The position numbers and the translations under genes are program-made. Of a DNA stretch of 64,000 bases, positions 8,945-17,828 are shown piece after piece. The DNA comes from an uncultured Paracoccaceae bacterium. Lineage in GTDB: Bacteria > Pseudomonadota > Alphaproteobacteria > Rhodobacterales > Rhodobacteraceae. How positions within the stretch are numbered: position 1 is the first letter of the stretch; every line of letters starts with the position of its first letter. The stretch is from assembly GCA_947500005.1 (NCBI GenBank), contig CANMQJ010000001.1, forward strand, positions 62,001 to 126,000, in the 5' to 3' direction. The notes beneath the pieces are model-generated. The model made no database searches. It was not told the origin of the DNA and saw nothing but the letters and a program-made list of their open reading frames with translations.

Positions 8945-10135
8945 TCAGGCCGTTTCGAGCTTGGCCTCGACCTGAGCGGCGGCGGTGTCGAGTCGGGTGA
9001 GCGCCTCGGCGATGTCGGCATCCGTGAGGGTGAGCGGCGGCAGCAGGCGGATCACGTTGTCGGCGGCCGGAACGGTGATGACGAGGTTGTCATAGCCCGC
9101 CGCGACCATCTCGGTATTGGGCGCGCGACATTTCAGGCCCAGCATGAAGCCCGCACCGCGCACCTCCTCGAAGACCTGCGGGTGGTTCGCGACCAGCCCT
9201 TCGAGCTTCTGGCGCAGCAGGCCCGCCTTGCGGTTCACCTCGGCCAGGAACGCGGGGTCGGTGACATGGTCCATCACCGCGCAGCCCACCGCGCAGCCCA
9301 GCGGGTTGCCGCCATAGGTGGAGCCGTGGGTGCCCGCGGTCATGCCGCTGGCCGCCTCTTCGGTGGCCAGCACGGCGCCCAGGGGGAAGCCACCGCCGAT
9401 GCCCTTGGCAACCATCATGATGTCGGGCGCGATACCGGCCCACTCATGCGCGAAGAGCTTGCCAGTGCGGCCCACGCCGCATTGCACCTCGTCGAGGATC
9501 AGCAGAAGCCCGTGTTCGTCGCAGAGATCGCGCAGCCCCTTGAGGCACTGGTCGGGCAGCGGACGGATGCCGCCCTCGCCCTGCACGGGTTCGATCAGGA
9601 TGGCTCCGACGGTCTCGCGCGCGGCAGCCTCGCGCAGCGCGTCGTGATCGCCCCAGGGCAGGTGGACGAAGCCCGGCAGCAGCGGGCCGAACCCCTTGGT
9701 CATCTTCTCGGACCCGGCCGCGGCGATGCCCGCCGAGGAGCGGCCGTGGAAGGAGCCCTCGAAGGTGATGATCTCGACCCGCTCGGGCCGACCCTGCTCG
9801 TAATGGTACTTGCGCGCCATCTTGACCGCGAGTTCGCAGCTTTCCGTGCCCGAGTTGGTGAAGAACACCGTGTCGGCGAAGCTGTGCTCGACCAGCCTGT
9901 CAGCCAGCGCCTGCTGCTGCGGGATCTGGTAGAGGTTCGAGACATGCCAGAGCTTGCCCGCCTGCTCGGTCAGCGCCTCGACCAGCGCGGGATGGGCATG
10001 GCCCAGCGCGTTCACCGCGATGCCGGAGCCGAGATCCAGGAAGCGTCGCCCATCCGCCTCGGTCAGCCAGGCCCCTTCGCCGGAGGTGAAGGAAAGCTTT
10101 GCGCGGTTATAGGTCGGCAGGACGGACGGGATCAT
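8945..10135 (-). CDS. argD: acetylornithine aminotransferase
   Basis: A 396-residue class III PLP aminotransferase that converts N-acetylglutamate semialdehyde to N-acetylornithine. It may also serve succinyldiaminopimelate. Visible motifs are [15 protein letters not shown] (phosphate contact region), [17 protein letters not shown] with the PLP-ring Asp, and the Schiff-base lysine in [14 protein letters not shown]. Length is normal for ArgD. A good AGAGGATG ribosome site precedes the ATG at 10135. It heads an argD-argF unit. Confidence 0.94.
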   Translation of the reverse strand: MIPSVLPTYNRAKLSFTSGEGAWLTEADGRRFLDLGSGIAVNALGHAHPALVEALTEQAGKLWHVSNLYQIPQQQALADRLVEHSFADTVFFTNSGTESCELAVKMARKYHYEQGRPERVEIITFEGSFHGRSSAGIAAAGSEKMTKGFGPLLPGFVHLPWGDHDALREAAARETVGAILIEPVQGEGGIRPLPDQCLKGLRDLCDEHGLLLILDEVQCGVGRTGKLFAHEWAGIAPDIMMVAKGIGGGFPLGAVLATEEAASGMTAGTHGSTYGGNPLGCAVGCAVMDHVTDPAFLAEVNRKAGLLRQKLEGLVANHPQVFEEVRGAGFMLGLKCRAPNTEMVAAGYDNLVITVPAADNVIRLLPPLTLTDADIAEALTRLDTAAAQVEAKLETA

Positions 10136-10426
10136 CGGATCATCCTCTTTTCGAGTGATTGAACCCCAGTGAGTGGCGTAGCACGGGGCATGTCGTCAAG
10201 ATTTTTGGGGGCGGGGCGCACGGAAAGGCGTGCGCGGGATCGGTCGGGCCGCAAGGGTCCCGTCAGGCGATGCGTCGGCGTCGAAGCGCGAAGGGAGTCG
10301 TCTGGTCGATCATGACGCGTGGCATAGCCGAGCCCGGTGGCGCGGGGAAGCGTTTTCTTCCCGCTGCCCGGCAGGTGTGGCGTTTCGGCCTTGCATTCGC
10401 ACGCGGGCCGTCGCACCGCTTGGGCC

Positions 10427-11389
10427 ATGTTCACGCCGAGGGATCAGAATCCGGCGCTGGCGGCGGGGCTGATCCTGCTGGCCACCGCCTTCATCGCGGG
10501 CACCACGCTGCTGGCCAAGGCGCTGGGGACGGGGGCGCTTGGCCCTGCGCTCCCCGCGCTGCAGATCAGCCATGGGCGGTTCCTTTTCGCATTTGTGGTC
10601 ATCTCGGGCGCGGTAGCGGTGCTGCGCCCCCGGCTGGCGCGGGTGCATTGGGGGCTGCATGTGGGGAGAACCTGTTTCGGCTGGGCGGGGGTGACGCTCA
10701 TGTTCGCGTCGGTCGCCCATATCCCTTTGTCGGATGCCACGGCGATCTCCTTTCTCAACCCGGTGCTTGCGATGATGCTGGCGATCCCGCTCTTGGGCGA
10801 GAAGGTCGGCCCCGTTCGCTGGGGCGCGGCGGGCATCGCGCTCTGCGGTGCGCTGATCCTTCTGCGGCCGACGCCCGCGAGTTTCCAGCCAGCCGCGCTG
10901 CTGGCACTGGGGGCGGCCTGCGTGATGGGGATGGAGCTGATCTTCATCAAGCGGCTGTCGGGGCGCGAGGGGCCGTTGCAGATCCTGTTCATCAACAATG
11001 CGATCGGGCTGACCATTGCCTCGGCGGCGGTCTGGCCGGTCTGGCAGGCGCCCGAGCCCGCGCAATGGGCGGCGCTGGCGGGGATCGGCGGGCTGATGGC
11101 CTGTGCGCAGGCCTGCTTCGTCAACGGGATGGCGCGGGCGGACGCGTCCTTTGTCGCGCCGTTCAGCTATGCCACGCTGGTTTTCGCCGCGGGCTACGAC
11201 CTTTTCTGGTTCGGAGAGGTTCCCGACGCGGTGAGCGTGCTGGGCGCGGCGGTGATCCTAGGCGGCGCGGCGATGCTGGCCTGGCGCGAAGCGCAGCTGG
11301 CCCGGCGCAGGCGGCGCGCCGGGCTTGCGCCGGTGCCGGTGGGCGCGCAGGCTGTGCAGAGGCCGGAGAACCGGGAGACACGTCCATGA
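10427..11389 (+). CDS. DMT-family transporter (EamA domain)
   Basis: A 320-residue protein with about ten hydrophobic segments in two EamA repeats, the drug/metabolite exporter superfamily. The second half carries the typical LGAAVILGGAAMLAWREA ending before an Arg-rich cytosolic tail. The start MFTPRDQNP at 10427 was preferred over an ATG 90 bases upstream because the extra residues are polar and lie in non-coding-looking DNA. Its stop overlaps the next gene by four bases (ATGA), so the two are coupled. Substrate unknown. Confidence 0.85.
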   Translation: MFTPRDQNPALAAGLILLATAFIAGTTLLAKALGTGALGPALPALQISHGRFLFAFVVISGAVAVLRPRLARVHWGLHVGRTCFGWAGVTLMFASVAHIPLSDATAISFLNPVLAMMLAIPLLGEKVGPVRWGAAGIALCGALILLRPTPASFQPAALLALGAACVMGMELIFIKRLSGREGPLQILFINNAIGLTIASAAVWPVWQAPEPAQWAALAGIGGLMACAQACFVNGMARADASFVAPFSYATLVFAAGYDLFWFGEVPDAVSVLGAAVILGGAAMLAWREAQLARRRRRAGLAPVPVGAQAVQRPENRETRP

Positions 11390-11961
11390 ATATCCTGATC
11401 GTCCAGGGGCACCCCGACGCGAGCGCGCCGCATCTGTGCCACGCGCTGGCCGATGCCTATGCCGAGGGCGCCGAGGCGGGTGGTCATGCGCTGCGCCGCA
11501 TCTCGGTGGCCGAGGAACCCGTGACTTTCCTTCGGTCGCGCAAGGAGTATGACGAGGGGCCCCTGCCCGAATATGCGCGCGCGGCGCAGGAGGCCGTGGC
11601 CTGGGCCGATCACATCGTCCTGGTCTTTCCCCTCTGGGCGGGCGGGATGCCGGCGCTGCTGCGCGCCTGGTTCGAGCAGTGCTTTCGCGAGTCCTTCGTG
11701 ATGGAGGTGAAGGACGGGCGCATGGTGCGCCACCTCAAGGGCAAGTCGGCCCGGCTGATCGTGACGATGGGAATGCCCAGCCTGTTCTATCGCTGGTATT
11801 TCGGCCAGCCGGGGACGAAGCTGTTGCGCCGCTCGGTGCTGGGCTTCGCCGGGGTGCGGCCGGTGCACCAGACGCTGATCGGGCTGGTGGACCGGATGAC
11901 GCCGCAAAAGGCGGAAGGCTGGTTCGAGACGCTGCGCGCGCTGGGCCGCCGGGCCGAGTGA
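11386..11961 (+). CDS. NAD(P)H-dependent oxidoreductase, flavodoxin-like fold (NQO/MdaB-like)
   Basis: A 191-residue protein of the flavodoxin_2 group of FMN/FAD quinone or nitro reductases. It begins MNILIVQGHPDAS, the family's flavin phosphate loop, and contains a VFPLWAGGMPALLRAWFEQ segment equivalent to the PLWW..PA.LK.W.D motif. The start is coupled to the DMT transporter by an ATGA overlap. The pair may detoxify and export a quinone-like or electrophilic compound, which is inference from context. Confidence 0.83.
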   Translation: MNILIVQGHPDASAPHLCHALADAYAEGAEAGGHALRRISVAEEPVTFLRSRKEYDEGPLPEYARAAQEAVAWADHIVLVFPLWAGGMPALLRAWFEQCFRESFVMEVKDGRMVRHLKGKSARLIVTMGMPSLFYRWYFGQPGTKLLRRSVLGFAGVRPVHQTLIGLVDRMTPQKAEGWFETLRALGRRAE

Positions 11962-11973
11962 GGAGCGCCACAG

Positions 11974-12060
11974 CGCGCCCCGCCAAGGGCGCGCTGCCCG
12001 GCCCAACCGGGGGCCGTGCCCGGCGTAGCCGGGAATGGCGCACGGGCGGGAGCGCCCCCT
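11974..12060 (+). repeat. variant copy of the GGCCCAAC/GGCGGGAGC intergenic repeat
   Basis: Shares AAGGGCGCGCTGCC, GGCCCAAC, a GCCCGGCG.AGCCGGG inverted pair and CGGGCGGGAGC with the second half of the 21728-21937 element. It follows the oxidoreductase stop directly. Confidence 0.5.
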
Positions 12061-12192
12061 CGCAATGGCGAATACTTGTCGGAATTATTGTCGGGGCATG
12101 GGGCGAACCCGACCTCGGTGTCGTATTCCCCCAAGACCTGGCCGGGCTTTCGCCCCAGCGTGCGGTCAGTCGACACCGCGCCCGAATCGCCC

Positions 12193-13410
12193 ATGCATGA
12201 ACGCCGAATTCCCGAATGGCTGCGCCATCCCCCCGCTCCCTCGGTGCGGGATTTCGGCGTGCTGGCCGGACTCGAGGCGGTTGTGCGGGGCATCCTGATC
12301 TCGGTCTTTCCGCTGGTGATGTACCGCGCGCTGGGCAGCGCCGAGGCGGTGTCGGCGGTCTATTTCCTCGTGGGGCTTCTGTCGCTGGCGGCGGGACTGA
12401 TGGTGCCGTTCGCGCTGCGACGGCTGCCGCGGCGCTGGGCCTATACGGGCGGCTGCCTGCTCTTCGTCGCGGGCGCCCTGCTGGCGGTTCAGGGCACGCC
12501 CCTGGCGGTGGTGATGGCGCTGGGGTGCAACACGCTGGGCACCGTGATCTGCTTCATCTGCTTCAACGCCTATGTGCTGGACTATATCGAGCGGATCGCG
12601 CTTGGCCGCTGCGAGACGAGCCGGATGTTCTACTCAGCGCTGGGCTGGACGGCGGGGCCGATGACGGGCGTTTTGCTGATGGAGGTCTGGCCGCCCGCGC
12701 CTTTCGTCATCAGCGGTGTCGCGGCACTGGTGATGCTGGCGGTGTTCTGGGCGCTGCGGCTGGGCAATGGCAAGCTGATCACCCGTGCGCGGCGCGCGCC
12801 GCGCAACCCGCTGGCCTTCCTGCCGCGTTTCTTCGCACAGCCGAGGCTGGTGGCGGGCTATCTCTTTGCAGTTGTCCGCTCCTGCGGGTGGTGGGTCTAT
12901 GTGGTCTACCTGCCGATCTTCGCGATCGAATCCGGCCTCGACCCGCAATTGGGCGGCATATTGCTGTCGCTGACCAACGGAATGCTCTTCGGTGCACCGC
13001 TGATCCTGCGCTGGGTGCAGGCGCGCCCCCTGCGCAGCGCGGTGCGCACCGGTTTCGCCGCGGCGGCCTTCTGTTTCGGGGCGGCGGCGGCGCTGGCGGG
13101 CTGGCCCGCGCTTTCGGTGGCGGCGCTGGTTCTCGGCTCGGGCTGGCTGATCGTTCTGGATATCCGCGGCGGGCTTCCTTTCCTGATGGCGGTGAAACCC
13201 TCGGAGCGGACCGAGATGTCGGCGATCTATTCGAGTTTCCGGGATGTCTCGGGCATCCTGACGCCGGGCGCGGCCTGGCTGGTGCTGCTCGTCGCGCCGG
13301 TGGCGGGAATCTTCGCCATGGGGGCGCTGGCGATGGGGATTGCCTGGCACGTGGGCGCGCGGCTGCATCCCCGGCTGGGCCGGGCGCGGCTGGCCGCGAG
13401 TGTCGCCTGA
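12193..13410 (+). CDS. MFS-type membrane transporter
   Basis: A 405-residue protein with about 12 hydrophobic segments and a central basic loop (LITRARRAPRNP) between the two six-helix halves, as in major facilitator proteins. The start MHERRIPEWL at 12193 was chosen because upstream residues in the same frame are polar and fall in the repeat. The stop is five bases from the stop of the convergent ABC permease. I do not recognise a subfamily or substrate. Confidence 0.75.
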   Translation: MHERRIPEWLRHPPAPSVRDFGVLAGLEAVVRGILISVFPLVMYRALGSAEAVSAVYFLVGLLSLAAGLMVPFALRRLPRRWAYTGGCLLFVAGALLAVQGTPLAVVMALGCNTLGTVICFICFNAYVLDYIERIALGRCETSRMFYSALGWTAGPMTGVLLMEVWPPAPFVISGVAALVMLAVFWALRLGNGKLITRARRAPRNPLAFLPRFFAQPRLVAGYLFAVVRSCGWWVYVVYLPIFAIESGLDPQLGGILLSLTNGMLFGAPLILRWVQARPLRSAVRTGFAAAAFCFGAAAALAGWPALSVAALVLGSGWLIVLDIRGGLPFLMAVKPSERTEMSAIYSSFRDVSGILTPGAAWLVLLVAPVAGIFAMGALAMGIAWHVGARLHPRLGRARLAASVA

Positions 13411-13414
13411 GGCA

Positions 13415-14218
13415 TCAGGCCTTGAGCCGGTAGCCCCAGTGCAGCATCCACCATCCCAGCAGGCTGACGGCGAGCGTAGCGCCGACGCAGATCACGAACC
13501 CCAGCAAGGGCGAGCTGTCCGAGATGCCGATCACGCCCCAGCGGGTGCCGTCGATCAGGTAGAAGACCGGGTTCACATGGGTGATGCGGTAGAGCACGGG
13601 CGGCAGCGCCTCGACCGAGTAGAAGGTGCCCGACAGGAAGGCCAGCGGGGTGACGATGAAATTGGTGATCGCGGCCATCTGGTCGAACTTGTCGGCGAAT
13701 ATCCCGGCGACCAGCCCGACCGCGCCCATGAAGGCACCGCCCAGCGCGACGAAGGCGAGCGCCACCAGCGGATGGGCCGGAACGATCCCCAGTACCAGCG
13801 CCAGTGCCGCGGCGATGGCCAGCGCCACGATCAGACCGCGCACGATGCCGCCCGCGAGGTAGCCCAGCAGCATCTCGGAGGCCGAAAGCGGCGGCATGAG
13901 CGTGTCGACGATATTGCCCTGCACCTTGGAGATCACAACCGAGGAGGAGACGTTGGCGAAGGCGTTCTGGATCACCGTCATCATCAGGATGCCCGGCGCG
14001 ATGAAGGTCAGGAACTCCACCCCCATCACGTCGCCCCGGCGCGGGCCGATGGCGATGTTGAAGATCAGCAGGAACAGGCCGGCCGTGACCAGCGGGGCCA
14101 GCAGGGTCTGGGTCCAGACGGCGAGGAAACGGCGGATCTCGCGGCTGGCCAGCGTGTAAAGCCCCAGCCAGTTCACCCGCCCGAAACGCCGTTCGCCCAG
14201 TTCCATGAAATCCTGCAT
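13415..14218 (-). CDS. ABC-2 type transporter permease
   Basis: A 267-residue permease with six hydrophobic segments. It shows the ABC-2 family pattern: an N-terminal cytoplasmic helix (LYTLASREIRRFLAVWTQT), a TFIAPGILMMTVIQNAF segment and TPLAFLSGTFYSVEALP before the last helix pair, like the NodJ/DrrB group. The ATP-binding partner is not next to it on either side, so it must be encoded elsewhere or lost. The likely role is export of a lipid-linked or hydrophobic compound. Confidence 0.85.
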   Translation of the reverse strand: MQDFMELGERRFGRVNWLGLYTLASREIRRFLAVWTQTLLAPLVTAGLFLLIFNIAIGPRRGDVMGVEFLTFIAPGILMMTVIQNAFANVSSSVVISKVQGNIVDTLMPPLSASEMLLGYLAGGIVRGLIVALAIAAALALVLGIVPAHPLVALAFVALGGAFMGAVGLVAGIFADKFDQMAAITNFIVTPLAFLSGTFYSVEALPPVLYRITHVNPVFYLIDGTRWGVIGISDSSPLLGFVICVGATLAVSLLGWWMLHWGYRLKA

Positions 14219-14256
14219 GTTCCTGCCTGCTCCCTTGCCAGTCGATTCGGAGAGCC

Positions 14257-14284
14257 TTGTAACTCCCCCCGCAGTGATTAGAAT
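14257..14284 (+). promoter_or_regulatory. sigma70-like promoter for gcrA, with a GANTC site upstream
   Basis: TTGTAA, 16 bases, then TAGAAT. A single GATTC (a GANTC CcrM methylation site) lies just upstream at 14244-14248. The untranslated leader to the gcrA ATG would be about 65 bases. Confidence 0.4.
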
Positions 14285-14356
14285 AGGGCGTCGATATGAA
14301 TTTCGAAGGCGGCCGCGTATTGGCGGGGCCGCTTTCCCGCTTTTGAGAGGCTACCC

Positions 14357-14962
14357 ATGTCCTGGACTGACGAGCGCGTCGAACTGCTCAAGAAAATGTG
14401 GAGCGAGGGCCAGTCGGCCAGCCAGATCGCCAAGGAGCTTGGCGGCGTGACGCGCAACGCGGTGATCGGCAAGGTACACAGGCTGGGCCTGTCGAACCGG
14501 ACCTCCGGAACGCCGGCGGCGGCAGCCAAGCCGGAGGCCAAGGAAAAGCCGGCGCAACCCTCGGCCCCCAAGGTCGAGGCCAAGCCAAAGCCCGCGCCGC
14601 GCACGGAACCCGCCCGCCCCGCCGCGGTCGAACCGGCTGCCGAGGCGGAGACGGAGGAGGCGAAACCCGCCCAGCCGCAGCGCCGCCAGATCATCCCCGC
14701 CGGCCAGCCGCTGCCGCCGCAGCCCTCGGCCAACGAGATCAGCCCCGAAGCCCTGGCAAAGGTGAACGAGATCGAGAAGAAAGCGAAGAAGCTGACCCTG
14801 ATGGAACTGACCGAGCGGACCTGCAAATGGCCCGTGGGCGACCCCGCGACCGTGGATTTCTGGTTCTGCGGCTTGCCGGTGCAGCAGGGCAAGCCCTATT
14901 GCGAGGCCCATGTCGGCGTCGCGTTCCAGCCGATGAGCTCGCGCCGCGACCGGCGGCGATGA
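14357..14962 (+). CDS. gcrA: GcrA cell cycle regulator
   Basis: A 201-residue DNA-binding cofactor of sigma70 RNA polymerase which, in Caulobacter, activates promoters bearing methylated GANTC. Residues 1-46 form the GcrA helix-turn-helix (MSWTDERVELLKKMWSEG, then GGVTRNAVIGKVHRLGL). A long Ala/Pro/Lys/Glu-rich linker follows (about residues 50-130). The C-terminal sigma-binding region reads CKWPVGDP, then WFCGLPV and KPYCEAH. The linker is longer than in Caulobacter GcrA as I recall it. Start is clear from the domain. Confidence 0.95.
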   Translation: MSWTDERVELLKKMWSEGQSASQIAKELGGVTRNAVIGKVHRLGLSNRTSGTPAAAAKPEAKEKPAQPSAPKVEAKPKPAPRTEPARPAAVEPAAEAETEEAKPAQPQRRQIIPAGQPLPPQPSANEISPEALAKVNEIEKKAKKLTLMELTERTCKWPVGDPATVDFWFCGLPVQQGKPYCEAHVGVAFQPMSSRRDRRR

Positions 14963-15000
14963 GCGGGTCGGAACAGATCTGAAAACCACGCAACGGACCG

Positions 15001-15030
15001 GCCCGCTTGCATCTTGTGGGGCAGGCGGGC
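15001..15030. terminator. hairpin between convergent gcrA and DUF2267 gene
   Basis: GCCCGCTTGC, a 10-base loop, then GCAGGCGGGC: a 10-bp stem with one G-T pair, 38 bases after the gcrA stop. There is no T tract, so termination is only likely from position. Confidence 0.4.
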
Positions 15031-15091
15031 GATGCTGAGGCTCGGAACGCAATTCCCCTGCGAGCCCTTTCCCAGCGATGCTGCACCACGT

Positions 15092-15544
15092 TCAGATGAT
15101 CCGTTGCTCCAGATCGGCTGGGTCCTCCACGTCGACATGCCAATAGGCGCGAGCTTCTTTCGGCAACCTCCCGAGTGCGCGCTCGAAATCTCGTTTGTTC
15201 GTGGCGCGGCGGATCGCCCACGCAGTCGCTTCGATCGCATTGTCCGGCGTCAGATTGTGGTTCCCGCGAACCTGCTTCACTTCGGCGATTAGCGCGGCAC
15301 GGCAACGGAATGGCTCGGGCGGGGCCGTAACGTCCCAATCCTGCACGAAAATCGCTCGAAGCACGCAGGGAAGAACACTTGCAAAGTCCAAACCTTCCTG
15401 TGCGGTCAGGCGGCGCCGAAACACTTGCATTACTCCGTCCACGGCCGTGTAGGCCATGTTGTCGGATTCAAGGCACATGCGCTCTTTCACGTCGTCGAGA
15501 AAGGCGCGCCATTCCTTCGAGGCGTGCCGGTATGTCCAAGGCAT
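15092..15544 (-). CDS. DUF2267-like protein
   Basis: A 150-residue soluble protein resembling the DUF2267 family. Two helical repeats are visible, with TAVDGVMQVFRRRLTAQEGLDFASVLPCVLRAIFV and a later ATAWAIRRATNKRDFERALGRLPKEARAYW that echoes it. No enzymatic motif is visible and the function of the family is unknown. The ATG at 15544 is used; a TTG at 15574 could extend it by ten residues. No clear ribosome site is seen for either. Confidence 0.6.
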   Translation of the reverse strand: MPWTYRHASKEWRAFLDDVKERMCLESDNMAYTAVDGVMQVFRRRLTAQEGLDFASVLPCVLRAIFVQDWDVTAPPEPFRCRAALIAEVKQVRGNHNLTPDNAIEATAWAIRRATNKRDFERALGRLPKEARAYWHVDVEDPADLEQRII

Positions 15545-15653
15545 AGGCACCGAGATTGGACTCCGAAATTCCAAGCTGGGGCAAGCATCTTAAAGTGCAG
15601 AAAAAATGTCCAGCGGGCGAAAGAACGGGCCGGGCGCGGTGCCCGGCTCGTGT

Positions 15654-16505
15654 TCACAGGGCGGTGCGCAGGCTTTCGCGGATATGCGCCTCGCGCAGGG
15701 CGCGGGTTTTGGGGCCCGGTGTGCCGTCGCCGATGATGACGCCGTCCACCTCGACCACGCCGGTGGCGAAGAGCGGCGAGGCGGTGATGAAGACCTCGTC
15801 GGCGGATTTGGCCTCTTCCACCGTGAAGGGGCGCTCCTCCAGCGTCAGGCCCGTCTCCTTGCAGAACCCCAGGACAACGGCACGCGTCACGCCGTGCAGG
15901 ATCTCGTCCGAGAGCGGTCGGGTGATGATGCGGTCCCCGGCGATGATGAAGGCATTGGCCGCCGAGCTTTCGGTGACATAACCGTCCTCGACGAAGAGCA
16001 CGTCATCGACGCCCGCGCGCAGGGCGCGCATCTTGGACATGCTCGCCCAGAGGATCTGTACCGTCTTGATGTCGCGCCGCGCCCAGCGCCCGTCGGGCAC
16101 CGAGATCACGCGCAGTCCCTTTTCGACGAAGGGCATCTGTCGCCAAGGCTTGGCCTGCGGGAAGGCGAAGATGGTGGGCGTGGGGTTCCCGGGATAGGGA
16201 AAATCCCGGTCCGCCGGGCCGCGGCTGACCTGGAGGTAGATCAGCCCCTCCTCCAGCCGGTTGCGGACGATCAGCTCGCGGTGCATGGCGAGGATGGCGT
16301 CGGGATCCATCGGCGCGGGGATCTCCAGCTCGGCCATCGAGCGTTCCAGCCGGCGCATGTGGGCGGGAAACTCGATCACCTTGCCGTCGAGCACGGTGGT
16401 CGATTCATAGACCGCGTCGCCCATCAGGTTGCCGCGGTCGAAGATCGAGATCTTGGCGTCCTCCTCGGGGAGGAAGACGCCGTTGAGGAATACGGTGCGC
16501 GACAT
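15654..16505 (-). CDS. class IV aminotransferase, D-amino-acid-transaminase-like
   Basis: A 283-residue fold type IV PLP enzyme. It opens MSRTVFLNGVFLPEEDAKIS with DRGNLMGDAVYES, has the Schiff-base lysine in RRDIKTVQILW, and ends with a phosphate-binding ITASPLFATGVVEVDG region. This pattern fits D-amino acid transaminase (Dat) better than branched-chain aminotransferase, though BCAT or ADC lyase cannot be ruled out. It follows the FAH-family gene by 17 bases on the same strand. The start is MSRTVF at 16505; the frame upstream overlaps the neighbour. Confidence 0.85.
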   Translation of the reverse strand: MSRTVFLNGVFLPEEDAKISIFDRGNLMGDAVYESTTVLDGKVIEFPAHMRRLERSMAELEIPAPMDPDAILAMHRELIVRNRLEEGLIYLQVSRGPADRDFPYPGNPTPTIFAFPQAKPWRQMPFVEKGLRVISVPDGRWARRDIKTVQILWASMSKMRALRAGVDDVLFVEDGYVTESSAANAFIIAGDRIITRPLSDEILHGVTRAVVLGFCKETGLTLEERPFTVEEAKSADEVFITASPLFATGVVEVDGVIIGDGTPGPKTRALREAHIRESLRTAL

Positions 16506-16522
16506 GATGCTCCTTTCCGGGC

Positions 16523-17437
16523 TCAGTCGATGCGGATGACCGGGTTGCGCAGGGTGCCGATGCCGTCCACCCCGCATTCGATCACGTCGCCGGGCCACAT
16601 CCATTCCTGCGGGTCGCGCCCCGCGCCCACACCCGCGGGCGTGCCGGTGGCGATGATGTCGCCGGGTTCCAGCGTCATGCCCGATGAGAGGTCCGCGATC
16701 AGCTCGGGGATGCGGAACAGCATGAATTTGGTGTTCGACCGCTGCTTTTCCTCGCCGTTCTTGGCGAGCCAGAGCTCAAGGTCATGCGGATCGGGGATCT
16801 CGTCGGCGGTGACGATGGCCGGGCCCATCGGGCAATAGCTGTCCTGCCCTTTCGAGAAGATCCACTGTCCGGCACGGCGGTTGTCTCGGGCCGAGATGTC
16901 GTTGATGATCGTGTAGCCGAAGACGTGGTCCATCGCGTTCGCCTTGTCGATCCGCGTGGCGCGCCGGCCGATCACTACCGCAAGCTCCACCTCCCAGTCG
17001 AGCTGCTGCGTGATCGCGGCGTTGTGGCGGACCGGATCGTCCGGGCCGATCACGGCGGTGGGCGGCTTGGAAAAAATGATGGGCTGCTGCGGCAGCTCGG
17101 CCGAGGTGTCGAGGCTGCGGGCGCTTTCGGCGACATGTTCGGTATAGTTCAGACCGATGCCGAAGATGTTCTTGCGCGGGCGCGGGATGGGGGCCAGCAG
17201 GCGCACGTTTTCCTGCGGCACGGCAAGGCCCGCCGGGCGGGCGCCCTCGGTGGCGGTCAACGCGCGGGAGATCGCGCCCAGCGCGTCCGGGCCCATGTCG
17301 ATCAGGTCGAGCATCGTGGCGGGAAGCCCCTCGCCCATCACCTCGCCCAGAAGCTCAACATCGACGACCATGCCGTCGGCGAGAACGCCGAGGCGGGCTT
17401 CGCCAGCCGTTTCATGCCGGTAAGTAACGAGTCTCAT
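16523..17437 (-). CDS. fumarylacetoacetate hydrolase family protein
   Basis: A 304-residue FAH-family enzyme, which acts on 2-oxo-carboxylates such as 2-hydroxyhepta-2,4-diene-dioate, fumarylpyruvate or oxaloacetate. It shows FGIGLNYTEHVAES, the metal-site motif DWEVELAVVIGRRA, DISARDNRRAGQW and the C-terminal IATGTPAGVGAG. The N-terminal domain is about 75 residues. The likely transcript includes the downstream D-amino-acid transaminase. A role in aromatic or amino acid breakdown is inferred, without a pathway neighbour to confirm it. Confidence 0.87.
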   Translation of the reverse strand: MRLVTYRHETAGEARLGVLADGMVVDVELLGEVMGEGLPATMLDLIDMGPDALGAISRALTATEGARPAGLAVPQENVRLLAPIPRPRKNIFGIGLNYTEHVAESARSLDTSAELPQQPIIFSKPPTAVIGPDDPVRHNAAITQQLDWEVELAVVIGRRATRIDKANAMDHVFGYTIINDISARDNRRAGQWIFSKGQDSYCPMGPAIVTADEIPDPHDLELWLAKNGEEKQRSNTKFMLFRIPELIADLSSGMTLEPGDIIATGTPAGVGAGRDPQEWMWPGDVIECGVDGIGTLRNPVIRID

Positions 17438-17758
17438 TCCATCTCTTTCCTTTGGGAGTCATGTCTCGACGATCCGTTGATCGCCATTGTCCTTGCGCGC
17501 CCGTGGCTGAAGCGCGCCGCGATTGCCCATCGCGGGGAACCCTTCTTGAGGCAAAGCGCCGCCTTCATCTCGCCCCGGCGTGTCTCTCGCGCGGGTCCGG
17601 TGTCTTGGTCATGGAACGGGCTCCTCCCCATCAGGCAACGCTCGGCGCAGGGCGGCTTGACGGCGCACGAGGCAGCCGGCCGCCTTGTTCGGTGCGCGCA
17701 GCCTAGCCACAGAAAACGGGATGTCAAATTGGGAGCGCCCGGGAAAGCGCGCCGACAC
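17438..17758. other. non-coding stretch between FAH gene and pfpI
   Basis: About 320 bases without a convincing gene before the EcfG-type promoter. Open frames on both strands here are Arg/Cys/Pro-rich, lack ribosome sites and look like shadow frames. No repeat was recognised. Confidence 0.5.
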
Positions 17759-17783
17759 GGAACCACCGACCGGCTGACACGTT
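17759..17783 (+). promoter_or_regulatory. EcfG-type general stress promoter for pfpI
   Basis: GGAAC, 16 bases, CGTT: an exact match to the alphaproteobacterial EcfG consensus. It ends 45 bases before the pfpI ATG and points into the gene. Confidence 0.7.
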
Positions 17784-17828
17784 GGCGCAGCAAGCAGACA
17801 GAAAGATACACCCGAAAGGAGAGTTGGC

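Noticed and set aside
10340..10366. Hairpin GCGGGGAAG / CTTCCCGC upstream of the DMT gene
   Set aside because: Imperfect stem with no T tract and no gene end nearby to give it a role.
10159..11385. 600-residue plus-strand frame reaching the flavodoxin-fold gene
   Set aside because: The part before 11386 is a +1 shadow of the DMT transporter and is Gly/Arg/Ala-rich nonsense.
14309..14332. Terminator in the gcrA leader (GCGGCC/GGCCGC with later CTTTT)
   Set aside because: Only six base pairs with a long loop, and the T run is separated; kept only as a leader observation.
17434..17811. 125-codon minus-strand frame upstream of the FAH gene
   Set aside because: Cys/Arg/Pro-rich, no ribosome site, and overlaps the EcfG-type promoter of pfpI.
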